Source: Charina bottae
Taxonomy: Eukaryota > Chordata > Lepidosauria > Squamata > Charinaidae
Reading direction: 5' to 3'
Assembly (NCBI GenBank): GCA_023362775.1
Contig: JALMGJ010000008.1
Location: forward strand, 40,711,501-40,775,500
DNA length: 64,000 bases
Below, piece by piece: positions 42,393 through 52,750 of this stretch (the stretch's first letter is position 1; every line of letters starts with the position of its first letter). A program made the position numbers and the translations under genes. The notes under the pieces are model-generated. The model had not been told where the DNA came from, made no database searches, and was given only the letters and a program-made list of their open reading frames with translations.

Positions 42393-42405
42393 GATAGATA
42401 GTTTA
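42236..42405 (+). repeat. L2-type tail followed by (CTATCTAG)n/(GATA)n microsatellite
   Basis: AGAGTCCCCCGTTGGGGGAG and ATATAAATTTAGC precede about nine AGCTATCT units (42279-42350) that switch to GATA repeats (42357-42392). The two halves are partly inverse to each other (TATCTAGCTAGCTAGATA), so the array is self-complementary. Confidence 0.85.
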
Positions 42406-42661
42406 ACTGTTTATTGTACTAACTAGAGAGGAGACTCAGGTGAACCCTGTTGAACTTTTCCACAGGGTCATTGAAAGCTAATTGTGGTTTGACAATTCCT
42501 AATTCTATGCACAACCAAAAATTTAAATAAGCCAACCAAATAGAAGGTGAAAATGTCCTGTTGCCTTTTCTGTTCTGGAAAGCAGAGTTGTGACAAGGAT
42601 GATTGAATTTTGAGCAAGTTGAATGCATTGGTGATTTGGGGTTAAGTCTTTTTTTATTTTT

Positions 42662-43000
42662 AAAGGTAAAGGTAAAGGTTCCCCCCGCACATTTGTGCAG
42701 TCGTGTCCGACTCTAGGGGCTGGTGCTCATCTCCGTTTGTTAGCCGAAGAGCCAGCGCTGTCCGAAGACGCTTCCACGGTCATGTGGCCGGCATGACGCA
42801 CGTGGAACGCTGTTACCTACCCACCGAAGTGGTACCTATTCATCTACTTGCATTTGCATGCTTTCGAATTGCTAGGTTGGCAAGAGCTGGGGCGAGTGCG
42901 GGGGCTCACTCCATCACGCGGGGCTAGGGATTCGAACCTCCGAACTTGCGACCTTCCGATCGACAAGCCTGGCGTCTTACCCGCTGAGCCACCACGCCCC
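42662..43000 (-). mobile_element. SINE family A, antisense
   Basis: The + strand runs from AAAGGTAAAGGTAAAGGTTC to GAGCCACCACGCCCC. B box on the reverse strand GGTTCGAATCC. Flanked by T-rich TTTTTATTTTTA on both sides, a low-complexity target duplication. Confidence 0.87.
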
Positions 43001-44189
43001 TTTTTATTTTTATTTTTATTTTTACTCATGGTCTAAATATTGTTCTCAGAATCACATTTAGAACCCTTGAAATTCTGTTTCAATTCCTGGAGTCTCCCCA
43101 TTTCCCACTGTATGGAGGAGAATGGAAAGAAAAATCTTGAAGGACGTATAGGGTTGTTGTCAAGATAAAGTTGAGATAACTGGCATATAACTCACAGAAC
43201 TGGTTCAAGAAAGGATGTGGTTAATAGATAAAATGCTCCTGGGGCTGTAAATCCATAAACATCTATGAAAATCTGACTCTTCCAGCTTAAAGATAAGGAT
43301 ATAAGGAAACTTGCTGAGGCTTGAACAAAACCATAGAGGCCAGGAACAGCTGATCTCTAATCCTTACCATGTGCTTGGGTTTCTCCAAGGTTATTTGAAG
43401 AAACAAGAAACCACGTTCCTATTTATGTTTCTCGGATGCCTGATTTCTCTTTGTAGAAAGCCCCAACAAGCCCTAATTAGTGGCTTTTATACTATATCTG
43501 TGTTGTTGGAGTGGTAATTAGTGTGTTTATTGCCAGTCCTGACATTTTTATGGGCATGAGTGAATCCATGTAATTCTTCACATCCCAAGAACCCACAGTT
43601 GGACCGACAACTCAAATCTTTTTTCAGATGGTTATTTTTATTACTTTTATGCTTCTGGGATGAAGAGTCGAGTTAGGATTCATAGTTATGGCTTTCTATT
43701 GATAACAACATTGGTCCTATAAGTCATTTGTAAGTTAAGTTGAGTCCAGGTTTTTAGGTTTCACTGGGCCATGGGCCAAATAGGATGAATCACTGGTACT
43801 GCCTTTCTTCCACTGTATGTTTCTCAGCTGAAAAATGGGTCTACGAGTCTGTTTCCAGGCCTAATGCAAACCATTGATACTGGTCTCTTGAATGGGGACC
43901 AAGAATAGTTATCCATCTGTACCCACCCAGGTCTTGAGTAATCTATGGGGGCCCTCCTCTGGAGGCCCTGCCAAGTGAAAAAGTTATATCACTTACATGG
44001 GACCCTTCCTATCTAATTCTGTCCCCAGATAGGCCTGCTTGGCATCCACCTTGATGTCTTTTCAGCCCTAGGCTAAGACATCATTTTGCCAAACATTTCT
44101 GCAGTTGCGTTTTTCAAATTGTCCTTTCAGATGCCCACATGGTACTAGGGTAGTGGCTTTTTAATGTTTTTATTATAACCTTCCTGTGC

Positions 44190-44305
44190 TGCTTATTTAT
44201 ATTTATATTATTTATATTTATATTTATATTTATATTTATATTTATATTTATATTTATATTTATATTTATATTATTTATATTTATTTATATTATTTATATT
44301 TATAC
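44190..44305. repeat. (TTTATA)n microsatellite
   Basis: About eighteen TTTATA units with occasional TTAT interruptions, ending near TATACACACAAACG. Confidence 0.9.
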
Positions 44306-44998
44306 ACACAAACGTGTTTGTATAGTTTCTAATGTTTTAAGTAGTTTTGCAATCCATCCAAAAATCATTGAGCAGATTGGAAATAGGATAAATGATTGAA
44401 AAATGAAAAAAGACCTTGTCTGGATGGTTACAGTAGAATGCTTATGGTGGCTAATATATAGCAGCTTGCCAAGGGTTTGTTGCAGAGATGAGAGAAGGTC
44501 CTTGGGTCTCAGCATCAAAGACTTCCAGAACTAGCTCTGTAGCCATACTTGGTTCTTGGTCAGATTCCAAGTCAGCTCAGACCATTATGCATTTCTGGAC
44601 TTGGGATGGTTGGAGCGCACATCTGTGGAAGACTCCAAGGACGTGGAAGTTTAGAATGCTGATTGTTTTTTAAAAATGTGCTGATTTATAGGACTTCTCC
44701 AAGGACAAATCTTTTATCTGAGGTGGTACAATCAAGGAGCAATTTCTCCATCTCTACTGGTTGTGCAAGGATTTGTAGCTTTGTTCCCCATATGTAATGA
44801 TAGCTCAAGCCATTCATTACAACCTCCCGTATACAGTTTGGTTCCAAGTTTTTGCTTTGAGCTGTTTAGCAAACTAGTTAACACCCACGAGATCTGGCTC
44901 GATTTCCACGTTCTCTCTTTTAACTATATCTGGTCAGTCCACTGTGTAAGCATACTATTAAATATTGTATTTGTATCCCCCCTCCTTTTTTTTTCCAG

Positions 44999-45077
44999 AA
45001 CGATGGATGTTTTTGTCAGTTTGAACCAAGGGCAATCGCTTATCTCCAGCTCTTTAACCATTACTGCAACAGAATGT
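44999..45077 (+). CDS. ANTXR2: ANTXR2 exon (end of Ig-like domain)
   Basis: An exon of 79 nt (1 + 26 codons) between TTTTCCAG and GTAAGT. It completes the split Gln codon, then reads TMDVFVSLNQGQSLISSSLTITATEC. LxVSxxxGxSxIS.S..I.ATEC is the last extracellular segment before the membrane, and the final Cys pairs within the Ig-like domain. Confidence 0.95.
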
Positions 45078-45113
45078 GTAAGTACACAGCCAATAAGAGC
45101 CAGAAAGTGGTAT

Positions 45114-45222
45114 ATTTATATCTGGGAGGTTATATTTTTTAAAACAAAACTAGGTAATCCATATGTGGCTATCTAATTTTAAAATAGACTATACTCATGA
45201 GATGTATCTGAAGCCAGGCATG
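45114..45222 (+). repeat. 109-bp direct repeat, copy 1 (unique intron context)
   Basis: Identical to 46957-47065 over all 109 bases, as far as read by eye. It starts 36 bp after the donor of the preceding exon and begins ATTTATATCTGGGAGG and ends AAGCCAGGCATG. Its surroundings look like ordinary intron, so this is likely the original. Confidence 0.9.
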
Positions 45223-46591
45223 CTTGCTTTCACCTCCATTTTAAAAAAAATGGCAGAGATTACTGTCTTAGAGCTGTTACTCTGGCATGCTTCCCTCTTA
45301 CATCTTAGATGGGCATTCATTGAGTTGATAGCAAAGACTGCTGCATTTAACATTTTTTTTTGGGGGGGGGAATGAAGTTCCCATTGAGTGATGCAGAGTT
45401 GGCCAAGTGGGATCATGTGTCTAGATGGAGTCAGAAGTGTCTTCTTATTTCTTGGTGGAGGGGTTGTGGGGAATATTTGTTTTTGTTGTTCATCTGATAC
45501 TTGCTTTGTTTTAAAATTCAATTGTAGGGCTTATGCTATACTTTTCATGACTTTCCTACTTCAAAATGACAAGAAAACATGCCACCCATTTTTGGCAATC
45601 TTCATTCAGAGGGGACATAGAGGATTTCAAAAAAGAGATTGGGGTGGCAAAGGGCTCAGATTTCCACTCCTACCTTAGATGGAGAAGAAATCTTCTTCAA
45701 AGGATATATCTCCAGAAATACCTACCTTATTCATAGTGAGCCAACCCCAACTCCGTGCCCTTTCATAGGTGCCTGTCACCACAATGATGCCAAAATGATG
45801 AAGCATGTCATGACCTTATGACACAACCTCTGCCCTTTCATATTTGCTTTGTGCTATTGCCAGCAATGATATAAGGGGAGGAGTTTGTGTGTGATGTCAC
45901 AATGTACATTTCATCACTCGCCTCCCCTTCCTGTCCTACATGTGCCTGTATGCCCCCAAGCTGTATTGGGTTCCTGCAATCCCCAGCCCAAACACTGGTT
46001 GCGTATCCTGGGAATTGTAATTCAGTCTATTTTTTTTTTTGCATATAATCTTTATTAAGGACTGTGATTACAATAGTAAAAATTAATACAAACTAAACTT
46101 AAAGAAAAAAGAATAGTAAGAAAGAATAAAAAGTGCCAGAAAAAAGAAAGAATATGATAAAGAAGAAAAGAAATATATAAAGAAGTGAGTTCCAACCTTT
46201 ATTACAACAAGTATAGACAAATTTAGTAACTCTTTACCCCCTATAAGGTTACAGACAGATATATCTTCATCCCATATCTCATCCCTTATCTATAAGCAAA
46301 TCCATAAAGCATCAACTTTTCAATCCTGGTGTCAGCAAAAAGTCCATGAGGAGTTGCCAGAACTTTGCAAATAAATGTCTTATTTTAACCTTGATTAAAT
46401 AAACCAACTTTATATTCCTTCCTTTTACTTCTAACAGTCTTAATCTTTACTTCATTCAAATATTGTCATAGGATTTGATTTTTCTTCAATTCTTCTTTCT
46501 CCCATCGCACAGACTTCTTCAAGGGTTTAAGAAGCCTCTTTTGTAGATCCAATAAGAAAACATTTTCCAGATCATTCTCTTGGTTTGTCAG

Positions 46592-46798
46592 TTATATTTC
46601 CCCTTTCATTTTTAAAACTTCAGCCAGTTTCTTTTGTATATCCAATAAAGCATCCTTTGCCAAATCATTCTCTTGGCCTGTCATTTGTAGTTCCATTTTC
46701 GGTACTTTCTCTGTCTTGTCAGACAAAATTTGCTCCACATCTGTCATTTCCTCATTGACATCTTTTGGACATAATCTGTCTATAGAATCAGATATCAT
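46592..46798 (-). pseudogene. L1 ORF1 N-terminal fragment
   Basis: Sixty-eight codons starting MISDSIDRLCPKDVNEEM, charged and with leucine/methionine heptads (KVPKMELQMTGQENDLAKD, then LAEVLKMKGEI) as in L1 ORF1 coiled coils. It lacks the RNA-binding and C-terminal domains. Confidence 0.45.
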
Positions 46799-46920
46799 TA
46801 CTTGATACTGTTGATATTGTAGCTACTCACTTCTGATTAGAAAGTGAGGCTTGTGAACTTAGTGTCCTTTAAAAGGCTCCGCCGTGGTTGTGAGCAAGAT
46901 GGCTAATTCCTTTGTCTCCT

Positions 46921-46955
46921 GGTGCTCACACCCATGGAAGATGGGTGTGAGCACC
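46921..46955. repeat. Perfect 15-bp hairpin at patch junction
   Basis: GGTGCTCACACCCAT (46921-46935), loop GGAAG, ATGGGTGTGAGCACC (46941-46955). It ends one base before the 109-bp patch. Confidence 0.9.
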
Positions 46956-46956
46956 C

Positions 46957-47065
46957 ATTTATATCTGGGAGGTTATATTTTTTAAAACAAAACTAGGTAA
47001 TCCATATGTGGCTATCTAATTTTAAAATAGACTATACTCATGAGATGTATCTGAAGCCAGGCATG
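46957..47065 (+). repeat. 109-bp direct repeat, copy 2, inside the L1
   Basis: An exact copy of 45114-45222 in the same orientation, lying between the L1 5' UTR part (47066-47266) and the hairpin (46921-46955). L1-like sequence resumes on both sides. Confidence 0.9.
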
Positions 47066-47641
47066 GCTACAGCACCTACACTGTCCTGTAGTCTCCTTGT
47101 GAGGAGCAGCCATCTGGAGCACATGTGGGCAATCTCCTGTCCTCTCCTTATCCAGAGACATTTTGAAGAACCGGTCTACTCACCGGTTCTTTGGTCTTTG
47201 CAATGGTCGTCAGCTCTCCTTTTGTGGAGATGTCTTCAGTTCGCCATGCCTCCCCGGAAGTCCGCCGTAATTCAGTCTATCTAGGGGGCATCACCGTAGC
47301 ATAACTTGCTATAGTCACCTCTTTTCGGAATGTAATATAACAGTCTTACTCTGATACTGTTTCTGATTTTTTTTTAAAATCCACTAAGTTCATCCTCTTG
47401 AACAAGCAATGTTCAAGCAGTGCCTTCTATTTCTGTTCAGCCATGAAGCCAACTGGGAGGTAAAAGATTAGTAGCCATCTCTTCATTTAATGTGCTCTTC
47501 AAGGCTATTGGGATGAAAACAGAGTCTCTTCAAGTCTGCTTTCTGAAATCTCTAGAGAAAGGCAGCGTAAATCTAAAGACAGTTAGGGGATATGGTCCCT
47601 GGTCACCCAGGAAAGCTCTCCCCTTCTTTGCCACATGCTGC

Positions 47642-47854
47642 TGTTATTTACATATAAGGCTTATTTGCTAGTAACACACTCAACAGCTCATAAAAGGCTC
47701 CTAAACCCACGTCCCTTGAGAGGGTCTGTTGAGATGCATCTGCAGCCTCTTTAAAGAACAAACAACCCTCTTTCCTTCACCCCTGGAAAAAGGCCCCAGG
47801 AGATTTATTGCAAGCAAGTTTAGATCATAATGATCATCTTCTGAAATAAGGATT

Positions 47855-47910
<56 letters not shown>

Positions 47911-48280
47911 TCTCTTCCTCTCTTCCTCTCTTCCTCTCTTTCTCTTTCTCATTGGAAATTAAATACACATACATACACAAAAACCTCTTGGTTTTGCTTA
48001 TGTTGCAGCAATAGATCCATCCTGACAAAAATGCAGATGGAATTCATTTTATGGAGTTTGTTTTACTTTTTGGTGGTATTTATTAGTGCTGGGTCAATGA
48101 ATGTTTTTGCCAGAAAAATATTATGATCAACCTGTGGACAACCAGTAGAAATAACAAAATGTCTAGTTTTCTTAAGCAGCAGATGCATCTCAACAGACCC
48201 TCTCAAGGGATGTGGGTTTAGGAGCCTTTTATGAGCTGTTGAGTGTGTTACTAGCAAATAAGCCTTATATGTAAATAACA
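47642..48280. repeat. 102-bp inverted duplication with 435-bp spacer
   Basis: 47642-47743 and 48179-48280 are reverse complements with a single mismatch (CACGTCCC against CACATCCC). The spacer holds a (TC)n tract (47858-47910) and TCTCTTCC repeats. No target duplication at the outer ends, so it does not behave like transposon termini. Confidence 0.88.
47857..47950. repeat. (TC)n and (TCTCTTCC)n microsatellite
   Basis: About 24 TC units, then several TCTCTTCC units and CTTTCTCTTTCTC. A polypyrimidine tract long enough to be triplex-prone. Confidence 0.9.
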
Positions 48281-48479
48281 TTAGTGTCTATATGTGTGTG
48301 TGTGTGTGGCAATACAGGGTAAACCCGGACGTGGAGTTTTTCCATCTTTGTGATTCTTAAAACAACTTTCTCGAATCATAATATGAAAATAATTGTGTAC
48401 TGCTTAATGAAGCAAATCCGCAGTCTCATTTTAGCCTGAACTTACTTAAGCATTTGCCATGCCAACCCTTTATGTTATT

Positions 48480-48710
48480 TTCATAAACAGGAAACATAAT
48501 TGCTGATTCCTACTGGCGGAGAAAGCAGCAGCTTCTCTGCGAAACCTGAAAGTATCTCAGATATTACAACTGCTGAAAGCCGAAGTCGGCCTATAGAGCC
48601 ATTTTGCACATGTTCATATTTAGAGGCCCATGCCGTTACGTTCATTAAGATGCTCATTTGCTGCTTAGAGCAAATACAGCTAAGAAGAGGATGCACAAAT
48701 ATATGAACTG
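48480..48710. promoter_or_regulatory. Candidate conserved non-coding element
   Basis: A repeat-free block with ATAATTGCTGATTCC, AGCAGCAGCTTCTCTGC and TTCATTAAGATGCTCATTTGC. It is balanced in composition against AT-rich flanks. Conservation is only inferred from appearance. Confidence 0.2.
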
Positions 48711-49105
48711 AGACCCTACCAAGGGCTTATTCTTCTCTTTGAACCTGGTGGTGCTCTCTTACTCCTAGCCTATCCCACCAGATTTACGTTTTGAAAGTAG
48801 CTACAAGGATAGCTTTTCGTCCCAACAATGTCTCTGGGTCCCCAAGAGATCTGAGAGACATTCTTAGAAAATACAGCAATGGTTGATCTCATCTCAGTCC
48901 TTTGTTTGGAAGTGTCCCCACCTGCCCATAAAAAAAAGAAAGGGAAGCTGAGGTAGCAAAGTCACCTGGGAGGGTAGAGGAAATGGTGGGGAGGAACTCC
49001 ATCAATTTCCCTTCAAGTAAAGGGGTGTATTGTGACTGTCCAGGCCCACCCTGGCCATTGTTATACAAATAGGCAAGTCTGTGCCCCACAACTATCATTT
49101 TAAGA

Positions 49106-49710
49106 GAGCCAGTTTGGTCTAGTGGTTAAGGTGCTGGGCTAGAAACAAGGAGTCTGTGAGTTCTAGTCCTGCCTTAGGCATGAAGCCGTCTGGGTCAGTC
49201 ACTCTCTCTCAGCCCTAGAAAGGAGCCAATGGCAAACCAGGAGACTGAGAGTTCTAGTCCGCCTTAGGCTGGGTGACCTTGGCCAGTCCCTGTCTCTCAG
49301 CCCTACGAAGGAGCCAATGGCAAGCCAGGAGACCGAGAGTTCTAGTCCTGCCTTAGGCATGAAAGCCGGCTGGGTGACCTTGGGCCAGTCCCTGTCTCAG
49401 CCCTAGGAAGGAGCCAATGGCAAGCCAGGAGACCGAGAGTTCTAGTCCCGCCTTAGGCATGAAAGCCGGCTGGGTGACCTTGGGCCAGTCCCTGTCTCAG
49501 CCCTAGGAAGAAGCCAATGGCAAGCCAGGAGACTGAGAGTTCTAGTCCCGCCTTAGGCATGAAAGCCAGCTGGGTGACTTTGGGCCAGTCCCTCTCTCTC
49601 AGCCCAACACCTCACAGGGTTGTTGTTGTGGGGAAAATAGGAGGAAGCATATTAGGTATGTTCGCCAACTTGAGTTATTTCTAAAAATAATAAAGGCGGG
49701 ATAAAAATTA

Positions 49711-49755
<45 letters not shown>

Positions 49756-49756
49756 T
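49106..49756 (+). mobile_element. SINE family B with about five internal units
   Basis: The head GAGCCAGTTTGGTCTAGTGG is followed by CTTAGGC segments at 49173, 49263, 49352, 49452 and 49552. The second lacks an 11-base CATGAAAGCCG stretch, so periods are 89-100 bp instead of 102. The tail ACCTCACAGGGTTGTTGTTG, AATAAAGGCGGGATAAAA ends in an (AAT)n run. It has the same architecture as 12193. Confidence 0.85.
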
Positions 49757-50600
49757 ATTATTTTGTGAGAGCACCTATGACTGCTGTCAGAATTTCAAAG
49801 GTGCCCATTGGTCTCAAATGACCCCTAGCCCTTGTCTAAATTATGGTTCTCAACCAGAAAAATGGGCACAAAGTCAGGACAGATCATCCCTGCCTTACTC
49901 CAGATTATGTGAATGCGAATTTTCTTTATGGGCAGGAAAACACTCTTTCAGCCAGAGCGTGAAGTCACCCATCTTTATTTTTGAAGGATGCGTGTGTTGC
50001 CACTATGGCTTGAGAGGAGGTTAAAGCAAATCAATATGGTGGCTGAGACCATGGACACCATCTTCACTTTTTTGACCCCCCCCCCCCCCCTGTCTTTGAA
50101 CGTGAACCTTTTGAACATAGACATCTCTGCTGGAGGGCTTTCTCTCCATCGTTATGCTCTGTCCATTCATTTCTTTATCTTTTTGTTTATCCATATGAAA
50201 AGGGAGCAATGCATGCCAATAAATTCCAGTCTATCCTTGCCTTGCAGGCAGTGTCTTAAAAACTAAGGTGTACTTACTTACCTCTAAAGGTTATTTTAAA
50301 AGAAAATAAGTGCCAAGCTGGTAAATAAAGACAATTCCGAGGGCTGGCAACTTAGTTTGCAGTATGTTAATACCTCTTTCAATTTGTTAATAAAAATGAA
50401 GCGAAGCGAAGTGAAGTAAAACACAGATTGGGCGAGGGAGCCTGTCATATAGCAAGAAAGGAATCTACAGACGCACTGAAATCAATATCCTACTTGTCTC
50501 AGTCTGATTTAGCACGATGCAGAAAGAGAAAGAGATCACTGCCTTTCCATTTCCATAAATGAGAATTAAATTATTGTCTTCCTCTCTCCGTTTTTTATAG

Positions 50601-50696
50601 ACAAATGGCATTGTGGCACTTATAATGATCCTCATTTTGTTACTCTTGCTGGGGATTGCTGCCCTATGGTGGTTTTGGCCCCTGTGTTGCAAAGTG
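50601..50696 (+). CDS. ANTXR2: ANTXR2 exon (transmembrane segment)
   Basis: An exon of 96 nt (32 codons, phase 0/0) between TTTATAG and GTGAGT. It reads [32 protein letters not shown]: a hydrophobic span of about 22 residues followed by the WWFWPLCC juxtamembrane motif. The vicinal Cys pair corresponds to residues reported as palmitoylated in ANTXR1. Single-pass type I topology. Confidence 0.96.
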
Positions 50697-51254
50697 GTGA
50701 GTAAAATCTTTCCTCTCTGTGTGGCCACATGGCTCTTGTATATCTATAGTCTTCAATCAGTTTGGGTGAGCAGCATAGCCAATGTAGCGATACTGATTTG
50801 CTAGAAATCAGGCTGGGGAAGGTTATGCTACAATTGGACGGACTGAGGCATCTTATCTTGCAACTGAATGCAAATAAAAATATCAGATTGGGACAACACA
50901 GTGCTTGCAACTAGTGTTTGCTTTCACTGAACTGCAGGCTCATCAGCAAGATCTATTAATTGGCTGATTTCTGGAGTTTATACTCCTCCACCCTTCCGTG
51001 CCGATTAGCATTCCCTTGTATTCCCTACAAAACATATTTTAAAAAATGAAAACACGGAAATGAGTTCAATATCTGGATAAATCCCCCTTTACCTCTAAAA
51101 GTCTGTAGTTCTTGTTGTTAGTCTTAATAGAGGTGCTGTGAGAAAACAACACTGAGTTCTGGACACCAAGTTCATCCCAAAGCATAGCCTTTGAGGTAGC
51201 TGTAGTTAGCTCAAGATAAGGTACCACATTTTATTGGGATGATGGTATATTTTT

Positions 51255-51445
51255 GTTGTTTATTCGTTCAGTCGCTTCCGACTCTTCGTGACTTCATGGA
51301 CCAGCCCACGCCAGAGCTTCCTGTCGGCCGTCGCCATCCCAGCTCCCCTAAGGTCGAGTCCGTCACCTCCAGAATATCATCCATCCATCTTATCCTTGGT
51401 CGGCCCCTCTTCCTTTTGCCTTCCATTTTCCCTAGCATCAGCATG
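51255..51445 (-). mobile_element. 5'-truncated BovB/RTE fragment, antisense
   Basis: The + strand begins TTGTTGTTTATTCGTTCAGTC, then CGACTCTTCGTGACTTCATG, the inverse of the BovB 3' terminus. The reverse frame reads LMLGKMEGKRKRGRPRIRW and MDDILEVTDSTLGEL, homologous to the C-terminus of the intact ORF. It diverges at about 51445. A different subfamily from the intact element (EGKRKRGRPR against VGKRRRGRQR). Confidence 0.8.
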
Positions 51446-51784
51446 GCATGAGTCATGGTCTTCAGCAACTCCTGATCTGGAAGGGCACAACTGGCAGACT
51501 TATCAAACCTGGCCAAAGCTTTGGAAAGTTGACATACCCCCCTAGATGTACTACTCTTCCCCCAATAGTTCCTGGGCCCAGGGAGGTAATTAATACTGTT
51601 AATTAAAGGGTCTTGAACTACATACCCATTTGCTTTATTGCAGGTAATTATAAGTGCCAGATATAGTTTATGGTTTAATTCTGATTCTTCCTCCCAATGG
51701 TGGGCCAGTGAAGGATGTTGAGGTGGGCCAGTGTCAGGGTTATCATATCTGGGCTTTAAAAAACCAGATGATCACTAGATGGTG

Positions 51785-52157
51785 TTTTGTTGTTTATTCG
51801 TTCAGTCGCTTCCGACACTTCGTGACTTCATGGACCAGCCCACGCCAGAGCTTCCTGTTGGCCGTCGCCATCCCCAGCTCCCCTAAGGTCAAGTCCGTCA
51901 CCTCCAGAATATCATCCATCCATCTTGCCCTTGGTCAGCCCCTCTTCCTTTTGCCTTCCACCTTCCCTAGCATCAGCATCTTCTCCAGGGTATCCTGTCT
52001 TCTCATTATGTTGCCAAAGTACTTCAGTTTTGCCTTTAAGATCATTCCCTCAAGTGAGCAGTCTGGCTTTATTTCCTGGAGTATGGACTGGTTTGATCTT
52101 CTTGCAGTCCAAGGCACTCTCAGAATTTTCCTCCAACACCACAGTTCAAAATGTAAA
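51785..52157 (-). mobile_element. 5'-truncated BovB/RTE fragment, antisense
   Basis: The same 3' terminus as 51255, extending further upstream. The reverse frame reads PWTARRSNQSILQEIKPDC, LEGMILKAKLKYFGNIMRR and DTLEKMLMLGKVEGKRKRG. An AGATGGT pair (51777-51783 and 52158-52164) may be its short target duplication. Confidence 0.8.
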
Positions 52158-52589
52158 AGATGGTATATATATGCTATATATGCTTATCATTATTGTAACT
52201 TTGACTCCTGCAGTCTTTTCCATATTTCGGTCCCAAGAATGTCGTAAGCTGACGTTCTTTTTCAACACCTGGTATTGTTGCAGTGAAGGCTCAGTTTTCA
52301 CCATTTTAGTTAAGCTGTGCCTGCCTGCATAAATATTGCAGGATATGAATAGAACAAAATTGCATTGAAGGAGGAAGTTCCCCTCCCCCCCCCCATTCAG
52401 TCTTCCTTGTTGGCAGCAGCCAGTTGGCATCTAGTGTGTCAAATGAATTGGGGCATACTGTTTGATTGTTGGCAGGAGCCAGTTGGTGGTTTTTTTATTT
52501 ATTTATTTATTTTTAACGTGATGTGCAGTCCACACACGTCGCCAGGTTGCGATCGGTTTTTCGTTTTTCTTTCTGTTTTGTAAAAGAGT

Positions 52590-52750
52590 TGGCTGTTGAC
52601 AGTTTGTTCGCTCTTTCGTGAACGCTAGAGAACATCTGACTGCATCAAGCTGGCTTTGGGCTCTGGTGCTGACATTTCGTAATGCCCACCTCATTCGAGC
52701 ATTTGAGAAGTGTTAATGAGCCCATCAAGGGACCGTTGCCCGAAGCAACT
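52590..52750. promoter_or_regulatory. Candidate conserved non-coding element
   Basis: A repeat-free stretch including TGACTGCATCAAGCTGGC, TTTCGTAATGCCCACC and GTGTTAATGAGCCCATCAAG. It resembles enhancer-like conserved sequence but was not aligned to anything. Confidence 0.2.

Larger units (their letters stand above)
26599..44998 (+). other. ANTXR2: ANTXR2 intron, 18.4 kb
   Basis: The largest intron. Listed elements: Tc1/mariner MITE (26717), palindrome (27612), probable LTR (30440), L2 tail (31634), CR1 (31750), hAT-type MITEs (32942, 33889), PLE hairpin (36427), MITE scraps (37654, 41805), SINE B (39048), L2 fragment (39985), SINE A copies (40997, 42662), L2 tail plus microsatellite (42236) and TTTATA microsatellite (44190). 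The stretches 27700-30400, 34200-36400, 37800-39000 and 43030-44180 appear unique. A conserved-looking non-repetitive block lies at about 34610-34930. No second gene was recognised. Confidence 0.75.
46031..47266 (-). mobile_element. Internally deleted L1 LINE, antisense, with captured genomic patch
   Basis: Flanked by the perfect 14-bp duplication GTAATTCAGTCTAT (46017-46030 and 47267-47280). Read on the reverse strand it starts GGCGGACTTCCGGGGAGGC, an L1-type 5' end (47266). It continues through a 5' UTR, a 109-bp patch, an ORF1-like start (46798-46592, Glu/Lys-rich heptads) and a 3' UTR with AATAAAG and a poly-A run (46031). It is only 1.24 kb long, so nearly all of ORF1 and ORF2 is deleted. 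Confidence 0.75.
45078..50600 (+). other. ANTXR2: ANTXR2 intron, 5.5 kb, locally rearranged
   Basis: Contains the source copy of a 109-bp duplication (45114-45222), an antisense L1 carrying its second copy (46031-47266), a 102-bp inverted duplication (47642-47743 / 48179-48280) around a TC microsatellite, and an expanded SINE (49106-49756). 48480-48710 is repeat-free. 50290-50580 shows nothing recognisable. Confidence 0.8.

Noticed and set aside
47642..48280. DNA transposon with 102-bp terminal inverted repeats
   Set aside because: No target duplication or transposon-like terminal bases, and the spacer is ordinary intron plus a microsatellite.
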